A program made the translations under genes and the position numbers. Below, in pieces: positions 15,210 through 25,240 of a DNA stretch of 64,000 nt. The stretch's first letter is position 1. Each line of letters opens with the position of its first letter. The notes under the pieces are model-generated. The model did no database searches. It had not been told where the DNA came from and worked only from the letters and a program-made list of their open reading frames with translations. The stretch lies in the NCBI RefSeq assembly GCF_028551255.1, contig NZ_CP117029.1, positions 310,001-374,000 on the forward strand. Reading direction: 5' to 3'. Origin of the DNA: Vibrio tubiashii. Its GTDB lineage: Bacteria; Pseudomonadota; Gammaproteobacteria; Enterobacterales; Vibrionaceae.

Positions 15210-15488
15210 TTACTCGTCTTCGTCAAACTTGTCTTCAATAAGATGACAAACGGCTTCAAGTGCAGGATGCGCATCGCTACCTTCAGCGCTGATAGTGACA
15301 TGTTCGCCTTGCGCTGATTCGAGCATTAGCAGCCCCATCACGCTGTCAGCTGTCGCTTCTTTGCCTTCATGATTTTGAATGGTGAGAATGGCATCAAAGG
15401 ATTGAGCCAGTTCGACTAGTTTTACAGCAGCACGAGCGTGAAGACCTAAACGATTTTGGATTAAGACAGTACGGCTTTGCTGCTGCAT
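15210..15488 (-). CDS. ptsO: Phosphocarrier protein NPr (nitrogen PTS HPr)
   Basis: A 92-residue HPr-fold protein. The phosphorylatable His is His17 in [12 protein letters not shown]. In the nitrogen PTS it relays phosphate from EI-Ntr to PtsN (EIIA-Ntr). It is the last gene of the long minus-strand rpoN operon and starts 3 nt after rapZ, so the two are translationally close. The position next to rapZ and ptsN separates it from the sugar-PTS HPr. The C-terminus is acidic (KFDEDE). Confidence 0.95.
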   Translation of the reverse strand: MQQQSRTVLIQNRLGLHARAAVKLVELAQSFDAILTIQNHEGKEATADSVMGLLMLESAQGEHVTISAEGSDAHPALEAVCHLIEDKFDEDE

Positions 15489-15491
15489 AAA

Positions 15492-16355
15492 CTATTCCTT
15501 GTGGTTTTTCTCTAGTGAAGCGTGACGAATCTGAACTTGATGCCCCATCTGTGCAAAGTATTCGCCAATTTGCTGAGTCAGGTAGACGGAGCGATGCTTG
15601 CCGCCAGTACAACCAATCGCAACGGTGAGATAGCTACGATTGTTTTTCTCAAGCATTGGCAGCCAGTGTTCAATGAACTTTTGAATCTGTTGCTTGAGTT
15701 CCATTACTTCATGATGACCTTCCAAGAAGGATTTGATTGGCGCATCTAAGCCAGTTAATGGCCTTAAATCCGGTTCCCAGTGCGGGTTAGGTAAGAAGCG
15801 CACATCAAACACGTAGTCTGCATCGCTTGGCAGACCATACTTGAAACCAAAGGACTGAAAGACCATCACAAGATCTTTGCGTTCTCGCCCTTCAACGCGC
15901 ATACGTACTGTTTCACTCAGTTCATGCAGAGATTGATTACTACTGTCGATCACTAAGTCAGCATGCTCTTTGAGAGGAGAGAGGATACAGCGTTCTTTCT
16001 CAATCGCCTGCTCTAACGAGGTGTTTTCAATACTGAGTGACAAAGGATGAATACGACGAGTCTCGCTATAGCGCTTTAATAGCGTCTCTTTGTTGGCATC
16101 CAAAAATAGCACGCTGACGTCAGAGCTTTTCTTAAGCTTAGTTAACACGTCTTCGACTAAGTTTGGTTCAGTCGGTAGGTTACGGATATCGATGCTAACG
16201 GCGACATTCTGTTTGCTGGTCTGTACCGATTGAACAAAGACTTCAAGCAGGTCGACTGGCAGGTTATCTACGCAGTAGTAACCTAAGTCCTCCAGTACGC
16301 GTAACGCAACGCTTTTACCTGCACCGGACTGACCGCTAACAACGATAAGGCGCAT
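15492..16355 (-). CDS. rapZ: RNase adapter protein RapZ
   Basis: A 287-residue P-loop protein with Walker A GQSGAGKS (residues 8-15) at its N-terminus. The conserved C-terminal domain includes [13 protein letters not shown], a region linked to RNA and metabolite binding. In E. coli RapZ guides RNase E to the GlmZ small RNA and senses glucosamine-6-phosphate, so it controls amino-sugar synthesis. Its start overlaps the ptsN stop by one base. The protein is full length. Confidence 0.95.
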   Translation of the reverse strand: MRLIVVSGQSGAGKSVALRVLEDLGYYCVDNLPVDLLEVFVQSVQTSKQNVAVSIDIRNLPTEPNLVEDVLTKLKKSSDVSVLFLDANKETLLKRYSETRRIHPLSLSIENTSLEQAIEKERCILSPLKEHADLVIDSSNQSLHELSETVRMRVEGRERKDLVMVFQSFGFKYGLPSDADYVFDVRFLPNPHWEPDLRPLTGLDAPIKSFLEGHHEVMELKQQIQKFIEHWLPMLEKNNRSYLTVAIGCTGGKHRSVYLTQQIGEYFAQMGHQVQIRHASLEKNHKE

Positions 16356-16801
16356 TATTGATTAACCATGATGTCGTAGAGCTCTTGGTCTGATTGAGCT
16401 TTACGCAGTTGTTTGAGGATCTGTTTGTCGTTTAGACGTTCCGCCATACTCGAAAGTGTTTTTAGGTGCTCTTTACATTGTGCATCTGGCACGAGTAGAG
16501 CAAAAAGTAGGTCGACAGGGCGATTGTCAATAGCGTCAAACTCAACAGGCGATTCACACTGTAGCAATACCGCCACAGCTTTATCGCTTGATTGCATACG
16601 AGCATGGGGAATGGCTATTCCATTTCCAATGCCAGTACTGCCCATTTTCTCGCGACTGAGCATACATTCAAAAAGTTCGGTTGAGTTTTGCCCCGTTTGT
16701 TCAGCAACAAGTTCACTGATCATTTCAAGGGCTCGTTTTTTACTAGTACATTGAACTGCACTTTTGGTGCAGTTCAATGTAAGGATTTCGCTTAGTTGCA
16801 T
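16355..16801 (-). CDS. ptsN: PTS EIIA-Ntr regulator PtsN
   Basis: A 148-residue EIIA (fructose/mannitol-type) domain with the active-site histidine His66 in GIAIPHARM. Phosphorylated by NPr, it signals nitrogen/carbon balance and in enterobacteria binds potassium transport and sensor proteins. It lies between hpf and rapZ in the standard order. The gap to hpf is 4 nt. Confidence 0.95.
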   Translation of the reverse strand: MQLSEILTLNCTKSAVQCTSKKRALEMISELVAEQTGQNSTELFECMLSREKMGSTGIGNGIAIPHARMQSSDKAVAVLLQCESPVEFDAIDNRPVDLLFALLVPDAQCKEHLKTLSSMAERLNDKQILKQLRKAQSDQELYDIMVNQ

Positions 16802-16805
16802 GGTT

Positions 16806-17093
16806 TTAGTGGGCGTTTAGCTTTTCTTTGTGCTTGTTAAGCTGTCGAACAAGTTTGTCGACGAGCGAATCGATCGCTGCATACATGTTTTCATCTTCTG
16901 AAGAGGCATGGATTTCAGCTTGATTTACGTGAAGGGTAGCTTCCGCGATTTGACGGAGTTTTTCAACTTTTAATACCACATGAATACTGTTGATATGGTC
17001 AAAAAAGCGTTCGAGCTTCTGAAACTTTTCGTTTACGTAGTCTTGCATTGAATCGGTTAGATCAACGTGGTGGCCATTAATATTGATTTGCAT
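16806..17093 (-). CDS. hpf: Ribosome hibernation promoting factor HPF (short form)
   Basis: A 95-residue protein of the short HPF/YfiA (S30AE) family. It starts MQININGHHVDLTDSMQDYV and has the basic helix region typical of binding near the 30S decoding centre. It promotes 100S ribosome dimers in stationary phase. The length matches short HPF and not the C-terminally extended long form. It directly follows rpoN, as in most gamma-proteobacteria. Confidence 0.95.
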   Translation of the reverse strand: MQININGHHVDLTDSMQDYVNEKFQKLERFFDHINSIHVVLKVEKLRQIAEATLHVNQAEIHASSEDENMYAAIDSLVDKLVRQLNKHKEKLNAH

Positions 17094-17117
17094 AGACTTT
17101 CCTTCTCGGTTGTAGGC

Positions 17118-18584
17118 CTAAAGCAGGCGTTTGCGCTGACTTGAAGGGGCTATTCCTAAAGACTCTCGGTATTTCGCTATCGTCCTACGAGCGACCTGAA
17201 TCCCTTGGTCAGCGAGTAGAGCTGCAATCTTACTGTCACTGAGTGGTTTCGCACTGTTCTCTGCAGCGACGAGTTTTTTAATCAGTGCGCGGATTGCAGT
17301 TGATGAGCACTCTCCGCCATTGTCGGTGCTGACATGGCTTGAAAAGAAGTACTTCAGTTCAAAAATGCCACGAGGGGTATGCATATACTTCTGCGTTGTC
17401 ACCCTAGAAATGGTGGACTCATGCATGTCGACAGCTAACGCAACATCATTAAGCACCATTGGTTTCATGGCTTCTTCACCATACTCAAAGAAATCGCGTT
17501 GATGTTCAACAATACACTTAGCAACTTTGAGTAACGTCTCATTTCTACTTTCTAAGCTTTTAATTAGCCATTTTGCTTCTTGCAGATTACTGCGAATGTA
17601 CTGGCTATCCGCATTATTACCTTTACCCAGCGCGGCATATTGCTGGTTGACCTTCAATCTTGGTACTGAATCTGGGTTGATGGTAACCACCCATTTTCCA
17701 TGGTCCTTAAATACGGACACATCTGGAATGACATATTCAGCATGGTCAGGGGCAATGCGACTTCCCGGTCTTGGGTCAAGCTGTTGAATTAGCTTGAGCA
17801 CTTCACGTAGCTCTGCTTCTTTTAGCTTAGTCTCTTTTATGACCAGTTTGTAATCACGATTACCTAACTGATCAATATGGTTGGTAAGTACTAACTTAGC
17901 TTCTGTTAGCCAAGGTGTATCTTCTGGGAAGGTAGCTAACTGAAGTAACAAACAGTCTTGGAGATTATTAGAGGCAACGCCGAGTGGATCAAATTGTTGG
18001 ATACGTTTACGTACCGCTTCAATCTCTTCGATCTCAATCTCTTCGTTATTGAAACTTTCAAGGATGTCCTCAGTTGACACCGTTAAGTAACCATAGTCAT
18101 CAATGGCATCGATCAGTGCTAAGGCGATAGTACGGTCTGTTTCACTAAATGGCGTAAGGTCTAATTGCCAGATCAGGTAGTCTTGCAAAGACTGAGTGGT
18201 TTCACCTTGGTAAACAGGGGCGTCATCATCAAGAGCAATACCGGTACTGCCTGTGTTAGCACTGTAGACATCTTCCCAAGTGGTATCAATTTCGAGGTCG
18301 TTACTGATTTCAGACTTTTCAATCAGCTCTGAGCTGTCTTTAACATCAGGTTCTGCTGTTTCTGCCAGCTCAACGGTGGGCTCTTTCTCTTCATTGCGGC
18401 TTGTTTCTTCAGCAGACGGCTCATCACTGGTTTCTTCAACCTCTAGTAGAGGGTTTGAATCCAAAGCTTCTTGAATCTCTTGTTGAAGATCTAGCGTCGA
18501 CAGCTGCAACAAACGAATCGCTTGCTGCAATTGAGGTGTCATCGCTAACTGCTGTCCTAGCTTGAGTTGTAATGAGGGTTTCAT
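17118..18584 (-). CDS. rpoN: RNA polymerase sigma-54 factor
   Basis: Sigma-54 (488 residues) directs RNA polymerase to -24/-12 promoters, which need AAA+ activators; in vibrios these control flagella, nitrogen use and biofilm. Region I is the glutamine/leucine-rich N-terminus ([20 protein letters not shown]). Region II is acidic and variable (about residues 45-120). The core-binding and helix-turn-helix parts follow, and the RpoN box [10 protein letters not shown] (about 469-478) recognises the -24 element. The N-terminal Met-Lys-Pro start is the usual one. It follows lptB by 50 bp. Confidence 0.97.
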   Translation of the reverse strand: MKPSLQLKLGQQLAMTPQLQQAIRLLQLSTLDLQQEIQEALDSNPLLEVEETSDEPSAEETSRNEEKEPTVELAETAEPDVKDSSELIEKSEISNDLEIDTTWEDVYSANTGSTGIALDDDAPVYQGETTQSLQDYLIWQLDLTPFSETDRTIALALIDAIDDYGYLTVSTEDILESFNNEEIEIEEIEAVRKRIQQFDPLGVASNNLQDCLLLQLATFPEDTPWLTEAKLVLTNHIDQLGNRDYKLVIKETKLKEAELREVLKLIQQLDPRPGSRIAPDHAEYVIPDVSVFKDHGKWVVTINPDSVPRLKVNQQYAALGKGNNADSQYIRSNLQEAKWLIKSLESRNETLLKVAKCIVEHQRDFFEYGEEAMKPMVLNDVALAVDMHESTISRVTTQKYMHTPRGIFELKYFFSSHVSTDNGGECSSTAIRALIKKLVAAENSAKPLSDSKIAALLADQGIQVARRTIAKYRESLGIAPSSQRKRLL

Positions 18585-18634
18585 TCAGTATTACTTGCCT
18601 TAATGCTGGAGAATCTTACCGTTCTTCCCTTTAA

Positions 18635-19360
18635 TCATAGACGGAATTGTTCGCCGAGATAAACTTGTTTCACTTGCTCGTTGTTTAGCACTTGATCTGG
18701 TGTACCTTCTGCGATGAGGTGGCCTTGGCTTACAATGTAAGCTTTTTCACATACATCCAGTGTTTCACGAACGTTGTGGTCAGTAATCAGTACACCTAGT
18801 CCACGATCTCTTAAATGTTCAATGATCTTTTTAATGTCGATAACAGAGATCGGGTCAACACCTGCAAACGGCTCATCCAACAGAATGAATTGAGGGTTGG
18901 CTGCTAGGGCGCGTGCAATTTCTACACGGCGACGCTCACCCCCTGATAATGCCATACCCGCGCTGTGGCGTATGTGCTGAATGTGGAATTCTTCTAACAA
19001 ATCTTCTAGCTTGTCTTGGCGCTCTTCGCGAGTCATCTCTTCACGAGTTTCCAAAACCGCCATAATGTTGTCTTCAACTGACAATTTACGGAAGATAGAA
19101 GCTTCCTGAGGAAGATAGCCAATACCCATACGTGAGCGGCTATGCATCGGCAGGATACTGATGTCTTCGCCGTCGATAGTAATCGCACCTTGGTCACGAG
19201 CCACTAGGCCGACAATCATATAAAACGAGGTCGTTTTACCTGCACCGTTTGGGCCTAAAAGGCCAACAATCTGCCCCGATTCCACTTGCAAACTTACATC
19301 GGTAACAACGGTACGGTTGCCGTAAGTTTTGGCTAAGTGTTCAGCTTTAAGTATTGCCAT
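18635..19360 (-). CDS. lptB: LPS export ABC transporter ATPase LptB
   Basis: The cytoplasmic ATPase of the LptB2FG complex that extracts LPS from the inner membrane and drives it along the Lpt bridge. It has 241 residues. Walker A is GPNGAGKTT (36-44), the signature is [16 protein letters not shown], Walker B is [13 protein letters not shown], and the switch histidine lies in [12 protein letters not shown]. It starts 2 nt after lptA, so translation is coupled. Confidence 0.97.
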   Translation of the reverse strand: MAILKAEHLAKTYGNRTVVTDVSLQVESGQIVGLLGPNGAGKTTSFYMIVGLVARDQGAITIDGEDISILPMHSRSRMGIGYLPQEASIFRKLSVEDNIMAVLETREEMTREERQDKLEDLLEEFHIQHIRHSAGMALSGGERRRVEIARALAANPQFILLDEPFAGVDPISVIDIKKIIEHLRDRGLGVLITDHNVRETLDVCEKAYIVSQGHLIAEGTPDQVLNNEQVKQVYLGEQFRL

Positions 19361-19362
19361 AA

Positions 19363-19860
19363 TTATTCTTGTACTGCTTGTGGCTGAAGTACGGTAGAGA
19401 CGCGATCGCCTTTCTGTTTACCGTCAGCAATCAGCTTTTGAGATGAAATTTTGTAGCGAATTTTCGTACCGCGAATCACGCTGTCATCTTGTGAAAGCAT
19501 GGCTTCATCGATCATGGTCAATTGGTCATCAACCATAACGTAGTAAAGCTCTTTTGCTTCACCGTAAAGCGTTTTTCCATCATCCGTTAACTGAGAAAAC
19601 GTTGCTAGGTCTCCGTACCCTTCAATCTCTTGGATTGAACCATCTTTGGGATCACGGATAACAATAACTTTGTCAGCATTGATATTGATACTGCCTTGTT
19701 TGAGTTTTACGTCACCAAGGAAAGTAACTTTATTGCTCTGCATATCTAGCTGTTGGCTATCTGAGTCGATATAAACCGGTTGGTCTTGGTCGGTCGACAA
19801 AGCCATCGCTTGGCTAGACAGTAATAAACAAGAAATCAGACTAAGGTGTGAGAGTTTCAT
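19363..19860 (-). CDS. lptA: LPS transport periplasmic protein LptA
   Basis: A 165-residue OstA-domain protein that polymerises into the periplasmic LPS bridge between LptC and LptD. A cleavable signal peptide ([20 protein letters not shown]) is visible, then beta-rich sequence including the conserved [20 protein letters not shown] stretch. The 5' end overlaps the 3' end of lptC by 20 bp. Confidence 0.95.
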   Translation of the reverse strand: MKLSHLSLISCLLLSSQAMALSTDQDQPVYIDSDSQQLDMQSNKVTFLGDVKLKQGSININADKVIVIRDPKDGSIQEIEGYGDLATFSQLTDDGKTLYGEAKELYYVMVDDQLTMIDEAMLSQDDSVIRGTKIRYKISSQKLIADGKQKGDRVSTVLQPQAVQE

Positions 19861-20404
19861 ATCTACTTTGTACGTGATTGTAGAGGGTAGCGTGATTATC
19901 GGCGAAATTCCCCGTCATCGCTTGCCCTACTGTTTCAAATTGAGGCCCAACCATGATTACTTGGTTGTCTGCCCAAAAGTCTCTGCTGTCTAACTGGATA
20001 TTCATAACATCGGTAGACAGGGTGTCAAAGCCTGAATCAGGTAGTAAGTTTGTCGCTAAAACATCTTCATAGAGCGTCAAAACATGATCTTGGCTTAAAA
20101 CACCGCGGACTGCTGTCACTTCCCACTCTTGAGTGGTGCCTTCCTTATAAACTTTAAGGACTGGCTGATAAAAAATGGTATCGCCACTTCTTGCGAAGTG
20201 GTCAAGATTTACCGATGTGATTACGTAGCTGCGAATGCCTTCCTCATTGTATGAGGTATTGACTAGACCTTCACCACTGAACATCGGGAGCTCTGTATCT
20301 GGTTCTACCTGAATATCATAACCCTGCTGCTTATCGAAAAGATAGTAAGCAGACCAGCATATTATGAAAGTCAGGATGAGATATCCAATACGAGATAGAC
20401 TCAT
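19841..20404 (-). CDS. lptC: LPS export protein LptC
   Basis: A 187-residue bitopic protein. One N-terminal membrane helix (about residues 7-24) is followed by a periplasmic OstA-like beta fold that passes LPS from LptFG to LptA. Its start overlaps kdsC by 4 bp (ATGA type), and its end overlaps lptA. Confidence 0.93.
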   Translation of the reverse strand: MSLSRIGYLILTFIICWSAYYLFDKQQGYDIQVEPDTELPMFSGEGLVNTSYNEEGIRSYVITSVNLDHFARSGDTIFYQPVLKVYKEGTTQEWEVTAVRGVLSQDHVLTLYEDVLATNLLPDSGFDTLSTDVMNIQLDSRDFWADNQVIMVGPQFETVGQAMTGNFADNHATLYNHVQSRYETLTP

Positions 20405-20958
20405 ATACTTAGACCTTTATGAACATCGAGTTCGTTTCGTGCTTGTAGAATTAGGTCGCAGACTTCTCTTACTGCTCCATGTCCACCTCGAATAGAGGTC
20501 ACGTAGTTTGCTCGACGTACCAGTAGTGGGTGTCCATCAGCCACACATACTTTTAAAGCAACTTGCTCCATCACTGGCCAATCAATTAGGTCATCACCAA
20601 TATAGCCAGTTTGTTCAGGTGCAATGTCGAGCTTGGTACAAATATCCTGATAGGCTTTGATTTTGTCATCTTGGCCTTGGTAAATCAGGTTTATACCTAA
20701 TGCCTTCATACGGTTTTCGACGATCTGAGAGCGTCGACCAGTAATAATGGCGATTTCAATCCCCGCATTCATTAGCGATTTTACGCCATAGCCATCACGG
20801 GTATGAAATGTTTTCAGTTCTTCACCATTGTTGCCCATGTAAATCAGGCCGTCAGAGAAGACGCCATCGACATCACAGATCAACAGCTTAATGTCTTTGG
20901 CAATATCTAGAATGGATTGTTCCACTGGTTGATATAAAGTTTCAATCATTTTCGACAT
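20401..20958 (-). CDS. kdsC: 3-deoxy-D-manno-octulosonate 8-phosphate phosphatase
   Basis: A HAD-superfamily phosphatase (185 residues) that removes the phosphate from Kdo-8-P to give Kdo for LPS. HAD motif I is LLICDVDGVFSDG, with Asp29 and Asp31. Motif II is IITGRRS and motif III/IV the GDDLIDWPVM segment. Small C0-type HAD of normal length. It overlaps kdsD by one base and lptC by four. Confidence 0.95.
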   Translation of the reverse strand: MSKMIETLYQPVEQSILDIAKDIKLLICDVDGVFSDGLIYMGNNGEELKTFHTRDGYGVKSLMNAGIEIAIITGRRSQIVENRMKALGINLIYQGQDDKIKAYQDICTKLDIAPEQTGYIGDDLIDWPVMEQVALKVCVADGHPLLVRRANYVTSIRGGHGAVREVCDLILQARNELDVHKGLSI

Positions 20959-21935
20959 TACATCACTCCAGCTTTTAATAAATCGTGCATGTTGAGCGCG
21001 CCAACCACTTTGCCATCGTCACATAGGATAAGGCCATTAATGCTTTTATCTTGCATTAAGTTTAGTCCCTCAGCCGCGAGCATATTAGGCGCAGCAACCG
21101 TTGGGTTTACTGTCATCACTTCACCGATAAGCGCAGTGTGAATATCAATGCGCTTATCTAATATTCTGCGCAAATCACCATCGGTAAAAATGCCAACCAG
21201 TTGCTGGTGGTCATCGACAACAGCCGTCATACCCAGCCCTTTTTGGCTGATTTCGAGCAGCGCATCACGAACAACAGTGCTCGGAGTGACGAGTGGTAAG
21301 GCTTCACCTACGTGCATGATATCAGATAGCTTAAGCAGCAGCTTTCTTCCCAACGCACCGCCTGGATGTGATAGGGCAAAATCTTCAGCTGTGAAACCGC
21401 GCGCCTGCATCAGTGCCATTGCCAACGCATCACCCATTACAAGAGTGGCTGTTGTGCTCGATGTTGGCGCAAGTTGGATTGGACAAGCCTCTTTTGGCAC
21501 TGTGATTTGCAGATGAATATCTGCTAGTTTTGCCATGTTCGACTTGGGCTTGCCAGTCATACTGATGATTTTAATATTGAGGCGTTTTAATACTGGGAAA
21601 AGCCCAAGGATTTCTCCAGATTCACCCGAGTTGGAAATCGCTAGCACAATATCGCCAGGTTCAATCATGCCTAGATCGCCATGAGCCGCCTCGCCTGGAT
21701 GAACAAAAAAGGACGAGGTACCTGTACTGGCAAGTGTTGCCGCAATTTTATTGCCGATATGACCTGATTTACCCATCCCCATGACTACGACCTTGCCATC
21801 TTTATTAGCAAGGATAAGCTCACACGCTTTGATAAAGTCTTGGTTTAGGTATTGGTCGAGCTGTTCTAGTGCTGCGATCTCAGTTTTTAATACTTCTAGT
21901 GCCGCAGAGCGATAGTCAAACATACAGAACTCCAA
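20958..21935 (-). CDS. kdsD: Arabinose-5-phosphate isomerase KdsD
   Basis: Converts ribulose-5-phosphate to arabinose-5-phosphate, the first step towards Kdo. It has 325 residues: an N-terminal SIS domain (VVVMGMGKSGHIGNKIAATL, about 49-68) and two C-terminal CBS domains (about 205-325). The SIS histidine region FFVHPGEAAHGDLGMI is intact. It is second in the operon, 6 bp after the yrbG gene. Confidence 0.95.
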   Translation of the reverse strand: MEFCMFDYRSAALEVLKTEIAALEQLDQYLNQDFIKACELILANKDGKVVVMGMGKSGHIGNKIAATLASTGTSSFFVHPGEAAHGDLGMIEPGDIVLAISNSGESGEILGLFPVLKRLNIKIISMTGKPKSNMAKLADIHLQITVPKEACPIQLAPTSSTTATLVMGDALAMALMQARGFTAEDFALSHPGGALGRKLLLKLSDIMHVGEALPLVTPSTVVRDALLEISQKGLGMTAVVDDHQQLVGIFTDGDLRRILDKRIDIHTALIGEVMTVNPTVAAPNMLAAEGLNLMQDKSINGLILCDDGKVVGALNMHDLLKAGVM

Positions 21936-21941
21936 CAGGGG

Positions 21942-22907
21942 TTAGGCGGTCATGTTCATAATTAAGTAGGCTTGGTAGCCAATAAAGCAGCAAAATAGCG
22001 CTGCGCCTTCAAAACGGTTAATGCTACGAGACTTACCTAGCGCCATTGCAACAAGTAATAGTGATACGCCAAGCATGACCCAAAAATCACGTCCCATCGC
22101 ATACTCACTCAAAATTGAAGGGTTTAGAATGCCAGGGATGCCCATAACTGCGAGAATATTGAATACGTTTGAGCCGATGATGTTACCGACTGCCATGTCA
22201 TCTTCACCTTTCATTACGCCAGCAAGAGAGGCTGCTAGTTCAGGCAAACTAGTACCAACCGCAATGATCGTCAAACCAATCACTAGGTCGCTCATGCCGA
22301 AGTGCTGAGCAATAATTACCGCATTGTCGACTAGTACATCAGCAGCCAGAGGCAAAACAATCAGGCCGATCACTACCCACATCGCCGCTTTGCCGTTACT
22401 TACGCCTTCCGGAACTTCGGATTCTTGCTCTTCAATGAATGCATCGCCGTTCTTTTTCTCGTTGCGGCTGATGCGCAGCATAGTGAGGATGAAAGCGCCA
22501 AAAAGAGCAAACAGCAATACACCTTCATAGAAGCCTAAGTGGCTATCCCACAATAGAACACCTGCTAAAAGCGTTACCCCAATCATCAAAGGTAATTCAC
22601 GGCGTAGAACGCCTGAACTGATTGAGAGTGGCTTGATTAGTGCGGTGATACCTAAGATTAACGCAATGTTGGCAATGTTTGAGCCTAAGACGTTACCCAC
22701 TGCTGTATCGGTTTTACCGTCGAGAGCAGCGGTGGCAGAAACCATCATTTCAGGCGCTGAAGAGCCCATAGCAAGGATGGTCATACCGATAACAAGAGGA
22801 GAAATACCTACGTTACGAGCCAGGGCTGCAGCACCAAATACCAGTTTGTCGGCACTCCAAACCAAAAATACCAATCCAATAATGAGAAACACAACGGCTT
22901 CAAGCAT
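21942..22907 (-). CDS. yrbG: Calcium/sodium antiporter (YrbG family)
   Basis: A 321-residue inner-membrane CaCA-family antiporter built from two inverted repeats. Each has the alpha-repeat signature: MGSSAPEMMVSA near residue 47, and VGTSLPELAASLAG near 217, each followed by GNxxGSN (GNVLGSN, GNIIGSN). About 10 membrane helices separate around a charged central loop (about 150-170). It is the first gene of the long minus-strand operon running to ptsO and is divergent from mlaF, as in E. coli. Confidence 0.93.
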   Translation of the reverse strand: MLEAVVFLIIGLVFLVWSADKLVFGAAALARNVGISPLVIGMTILAMGSSAPEMMVSATAALDGKTDTAVGNVLGSNIANIALILGITALIKPLSISSGVLRRELPLMIGVTLLAGVLLWDSHLGFYEGVLLFALFGAFILTMLRISRNEKKNGDAFIEEQESEVPEGVSNGKAAMWVVIGLIVLPLAADVLVDNAVIIAQHFGMSDLVIGLTIIAVGTSLPELAASLAGVMKGEDDMAVGNIIGSNVFNILAVMGIPGILNPSILSEYAMGRDFWVMLGVSLLLVAMALGKSRSINRFEGAALFCCFIGYQAYLIMNMTA

Positions 22908-23139
22908 GATGATTCCTAATCAATATACAACGAGAGAATTTAACCGTTAATTTTGACGGTTTGGGGGTAAAAAGAAAAGCAGATCATTCAATTAATTGTT
23001 AACCAAATACGTAGTAATGACGGATAAGGTAGAGTAGGCGGGCGTTAGAGTGATAATTCGAATAACTCACATTTAATTGAACGGTGCTTTAAATTCGATT
23101 TGAATGTGCTTATGATTGCCCATTCTTAAAGGAACAAAT

Positions 23140-23169
23140 ATGAGTCCAGCATGGAATCTGAAGACCTAG
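23140..23169 (+). other. Possible 9-codon leader ORF overlapping the mlaF start
   Basis: The only good Shine-Dalgarno here (AAAGGAAC, 23128-23135) is spaced for an ATG at 23140, not for the mlaF ATG at 23151. The upstream ATG reads MSPAWNLKT and stops at 23169, inside mlaF in another frame. Either mlaF translation is coupled to this leader, or one base is missing and the real N-terminus is MSPA-MESED. Confidence 0.4.
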
Positions 23170-23948
23170 TTACCGTTAAGCAGCTAACGTTTTCTCGTGG
23201 CGAGCGCAAGATTTTTGATAACGTCAGTCTACGTGTACCTAAAGGTAAAGTGACTGCGATCATGGGTCCATCAGGGATTGGTAAAACAACCTTGTTGCGT
23301 CTTATCGGCGGCCAAATCTACCCTGAAAGTGGCGATATTTGGTTTGATGGTAACAATATCCCCACTTTAGGCCGACGCAAGCTCTATCAAGAGCGTAAGA
23401 AAATGAGCATGCTGTTCCAATCTGGTGCCTTGTTTACCGACTTGTCAGTGTTTGACAATGTTGCCTTTCCATTGCGCGAACATACCGAGTTAGACGAGTC
23501 GATTATTCGCACTTTAGTTCTACTTAAGTTAGAAGCGGTAGGTTTACGCGGCGCGGCTCAGCTAATGCCAAGCGAACTCTCTGGTGGAATGGCAAGACGT
23601 GCGGCGTTAGCTCGTGCGATCGCACTCGACCCAGAACTGATTATGTATGATGAACCTTTCGTTGGCCAAGACCCGATAACGATGGGCGTGCTGGTGGAGC
23701 TGATTCGTAACTTAAATCAGGCGTTAGGTGTTACCTCTATCGTCGTGTCGCATGATGTTCCCGAAGTGATGAGTATTGCGGACTGGGTGTATATCTTGGC
23801 CAACGGTAAAGTGATTGCGAGCGGAACACCACAAGAGTTGCGAGACAATATGGATCCACAAGTACAGCAGTTTCTTAAAGGAGATGCTGATGGTCCAGTA
23901 CCATTTCGCTTCCCGTCTCAACCATTAGCTAAGGAGCTGTTCTTATAA
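23151..23948 (+). CDS. mlaF: Phospholipid ABC transporter ATPase MlaF
   Basis: The ATPase of the MlaFEDB complex, which maintains outer-membrane lipid asymmetry by moving phospholipid between the membranes. It has 265 residues. Walker A is GPSGIGKTT (39-47), the signature [15 protein letters not shown], Walker [14 protein letters not shown], and the switch His is in VVSHDVPEV. It is first in mlaFEDCB; its last base overlaps the mlaE ATG. The start region is unusual, because the ribosome-binding site is better placed for an out-of-frame upstream ATG. Confidence 0.96.
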   Translation: MESEDLVTVKQLTFSRGERKIFDNVSLRVPKGKVTAIMGPSGIGKTTLLRLIGGQIYPESGDIWFDGNNIPTLGRRKLYQERKKMSMLFQSGALFTDLSVFDNVAFPLREHTELDESIIRTLVLLKLEAVGLRGAAQLMPSELSGGMARRAALARAIALDPELIMYDEPFVGQDPITMGVLVELIRNLNQALGVTSIVVSHDVPEVMSIADWVYILANGKVIASGTPQELRDNMDPQVQQFLKGDADGPVPFRFPSQPLAKELFL

Positions 23949-24733
23949 TGGGCCTAGCGAATTTTGTAGCTTCGATTGGCCGCCGTACTATGTCGGTGTG
24001 TGAAGCATTTGGTAGAGCAAGCTTGATGCTGTTTGGCGCATTGGCGAGTCGACCTCAGCCAATCAAGAACTTACCTCTACTGGTTAAGCAGCTCTACAGT
24101 GTGGGTGTTCAGTCCCTGATTATTATTGTTTTGTCTGGTCTTTTCATCGGTATGGTGTTGAGTCTGCAAGGTTATGTCATCTTGGTCGACTTTGGCGCTG
24201 AAGGCGCTTTAGGCCAAATGGTTGCGCTCTCTTTGCTTCGAGAGCTAGGCCCAGTGGTAACTGCACTATTGTTTGCTGGGCGTGCAGGCTCTGCATTAAC
24301 GGCTGAAATTGGTCTGATGAAAGCGACTGAGCAGCTGTCGAGCATGGAAATGATGGCGGTTGATCCTCTTAAACGAGTCATCGCGCCACGGTTCTGGGCT
24401 GGGGTTATCTCTATGCCACTGTTAGCGATGATTTTTATGGCTGTCGGTATCTGGGGTGGTCAGCTGGTCGGGGTTGATTGGAAAGGGATTGACCACGGTA
24501 GCTTCTGGTCGGCAATGCAAGCTTCCGTCGAACTCGGACAAGATATTGGTAACAGTATGATTAAGAGCTTAGTGTTCGCGATAACTGTTACTTGGATAGC
24601 ACTTTTTAATGGATACGATGCGATTCCCACTTCGGAAGGGATCAGTCGCGCGACGACTCGCACCGTTGTCCACTCTTCTTTGGCTGTACTTGGTCTAGAC
24701 TTCGTACTAACTGCCTTGATGTTTGGTAATTAA
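23948..24733 (+). CDS. mlaE: Phospholipid ABC transporter permease MlaE
   Basis: The permease of the Mla system, 261 residues. It has an N-terminal interfacial helix and five or six hydrophobic segments. It carries the family motif with [20 protein letters not shown] (about residues 101-120) and a C-terminal [11 protein letters not shown] stretch. It overlaps mlaF by one base and precedes mlaD by about 20 nt. Confidence 0.96.
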   Translation: MGLANFVASIGRRTMSVCEAFGRASLMLFGALASRPQPIKNLPLLVKQLYSVGVQSLIIIVLSGLFIGMVLSLQGYVILVDFGAEGALGQMVALSLLRELGPVVTALLFAGRAGSALTAEIGLMKATEQLSSMEMMAVDPLKRVIAPRFWAGVISMPLLAMIFMAVGIWGGQLVGVDWKGIDHGSFWSAMQASVELGQDIGNSMIKSLVFAITVTWIALFNGYDAIPTSEGISRATTRTVVHSSLAVLGLDFVLTALMFGN

Positions 24734-24753
24734 ATGATGTTTGGGAACTAATC

Positions 24754-25230
24754 ATGCAACAAACTCGAAAGATAGAATTATGGGTTGGTAGCTTCGTTCT
24801 CGCTGGAATTTGCGCAATTCTGGTGATGATTTTTCAAGTTGCTGACGTAAAGGGGCTCGGCTCCAACGATACTTATACTCTCAAGGCTGAGTTCGATAAC
24901 ATCGGCAGCTTAAAAGTACGTTCCCCAGTTAAAGTAGGCGGAGTGGTTGTTGGACGCGTGACCAGTATTGGTCTCAATAGTGAGTCTTTACTGCCTGTGG
25001 TTTCCATGGCAATCAGCAGCACCTACAACCAGTTTCCGGAAACGTCGAGCGTGAAAATTTTAACGTCAGGTTTAATTGGCGAGCAATACATTGGTTTAAC
25101 ACCGGGTTTTGTATTTGAAGATGAGCAGATGCTGGTGGAAGGCGACTATATTGAAGATACCAAATCTGCTTTGGTGCTAGAAGATTTGATTGGTCAGGTC
25201 TTGTATAGCGTTGGTGGCTCTGAAGAGTAA
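24754..25230 (+). CDS. mlaD: Phospholipid transport MCE protein MlaD
   Basis: A 158-residue MCE-domain protein anchored by one N-terminal helix (about residues 8-28). It forms the periplasmic hexameric ring that channels lipid between MlaE and MlaC. The MCE domain is recognisable by AEFDNIGSLKVRSPVKVGGV and the LTSGLIGEQYIGLTPG segment. Length is normal for gamma-proteobacterial MlaD. Confidence 0.96.
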   Translation: MQQTRKIELWVGSFVLAGICAILVMIFQVADVKGLGSNDTYTLKAEFDNIGSLKVRSPVKVGGVVVGRVTSIGLNSESLLPVVSMAISSTYNQFPETSSVKILTSGLIGEQYIGLTPGFVFEDEQMLVEGDYIEDTKSALVLEDLIGQVLYSVGGSEE

Positions 25231-25240
25231 GGAGAGAATG

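Noticed and set aside
21148..21516. Antisense frames inside kdsD, yrbG, mgtE, murA, pilT and others
   Set aside because: Each is antisense or frame-shifted within a clearly conserved gene; Ser/Thr/Arg-rich composition is typical of such shadows.
15210..22907. Novel system in the rpoN-lpt-kds operon
   Set aside because: Gene order and products are the standard gamma-proteobacterial arrangement; nothing unusual was seen.
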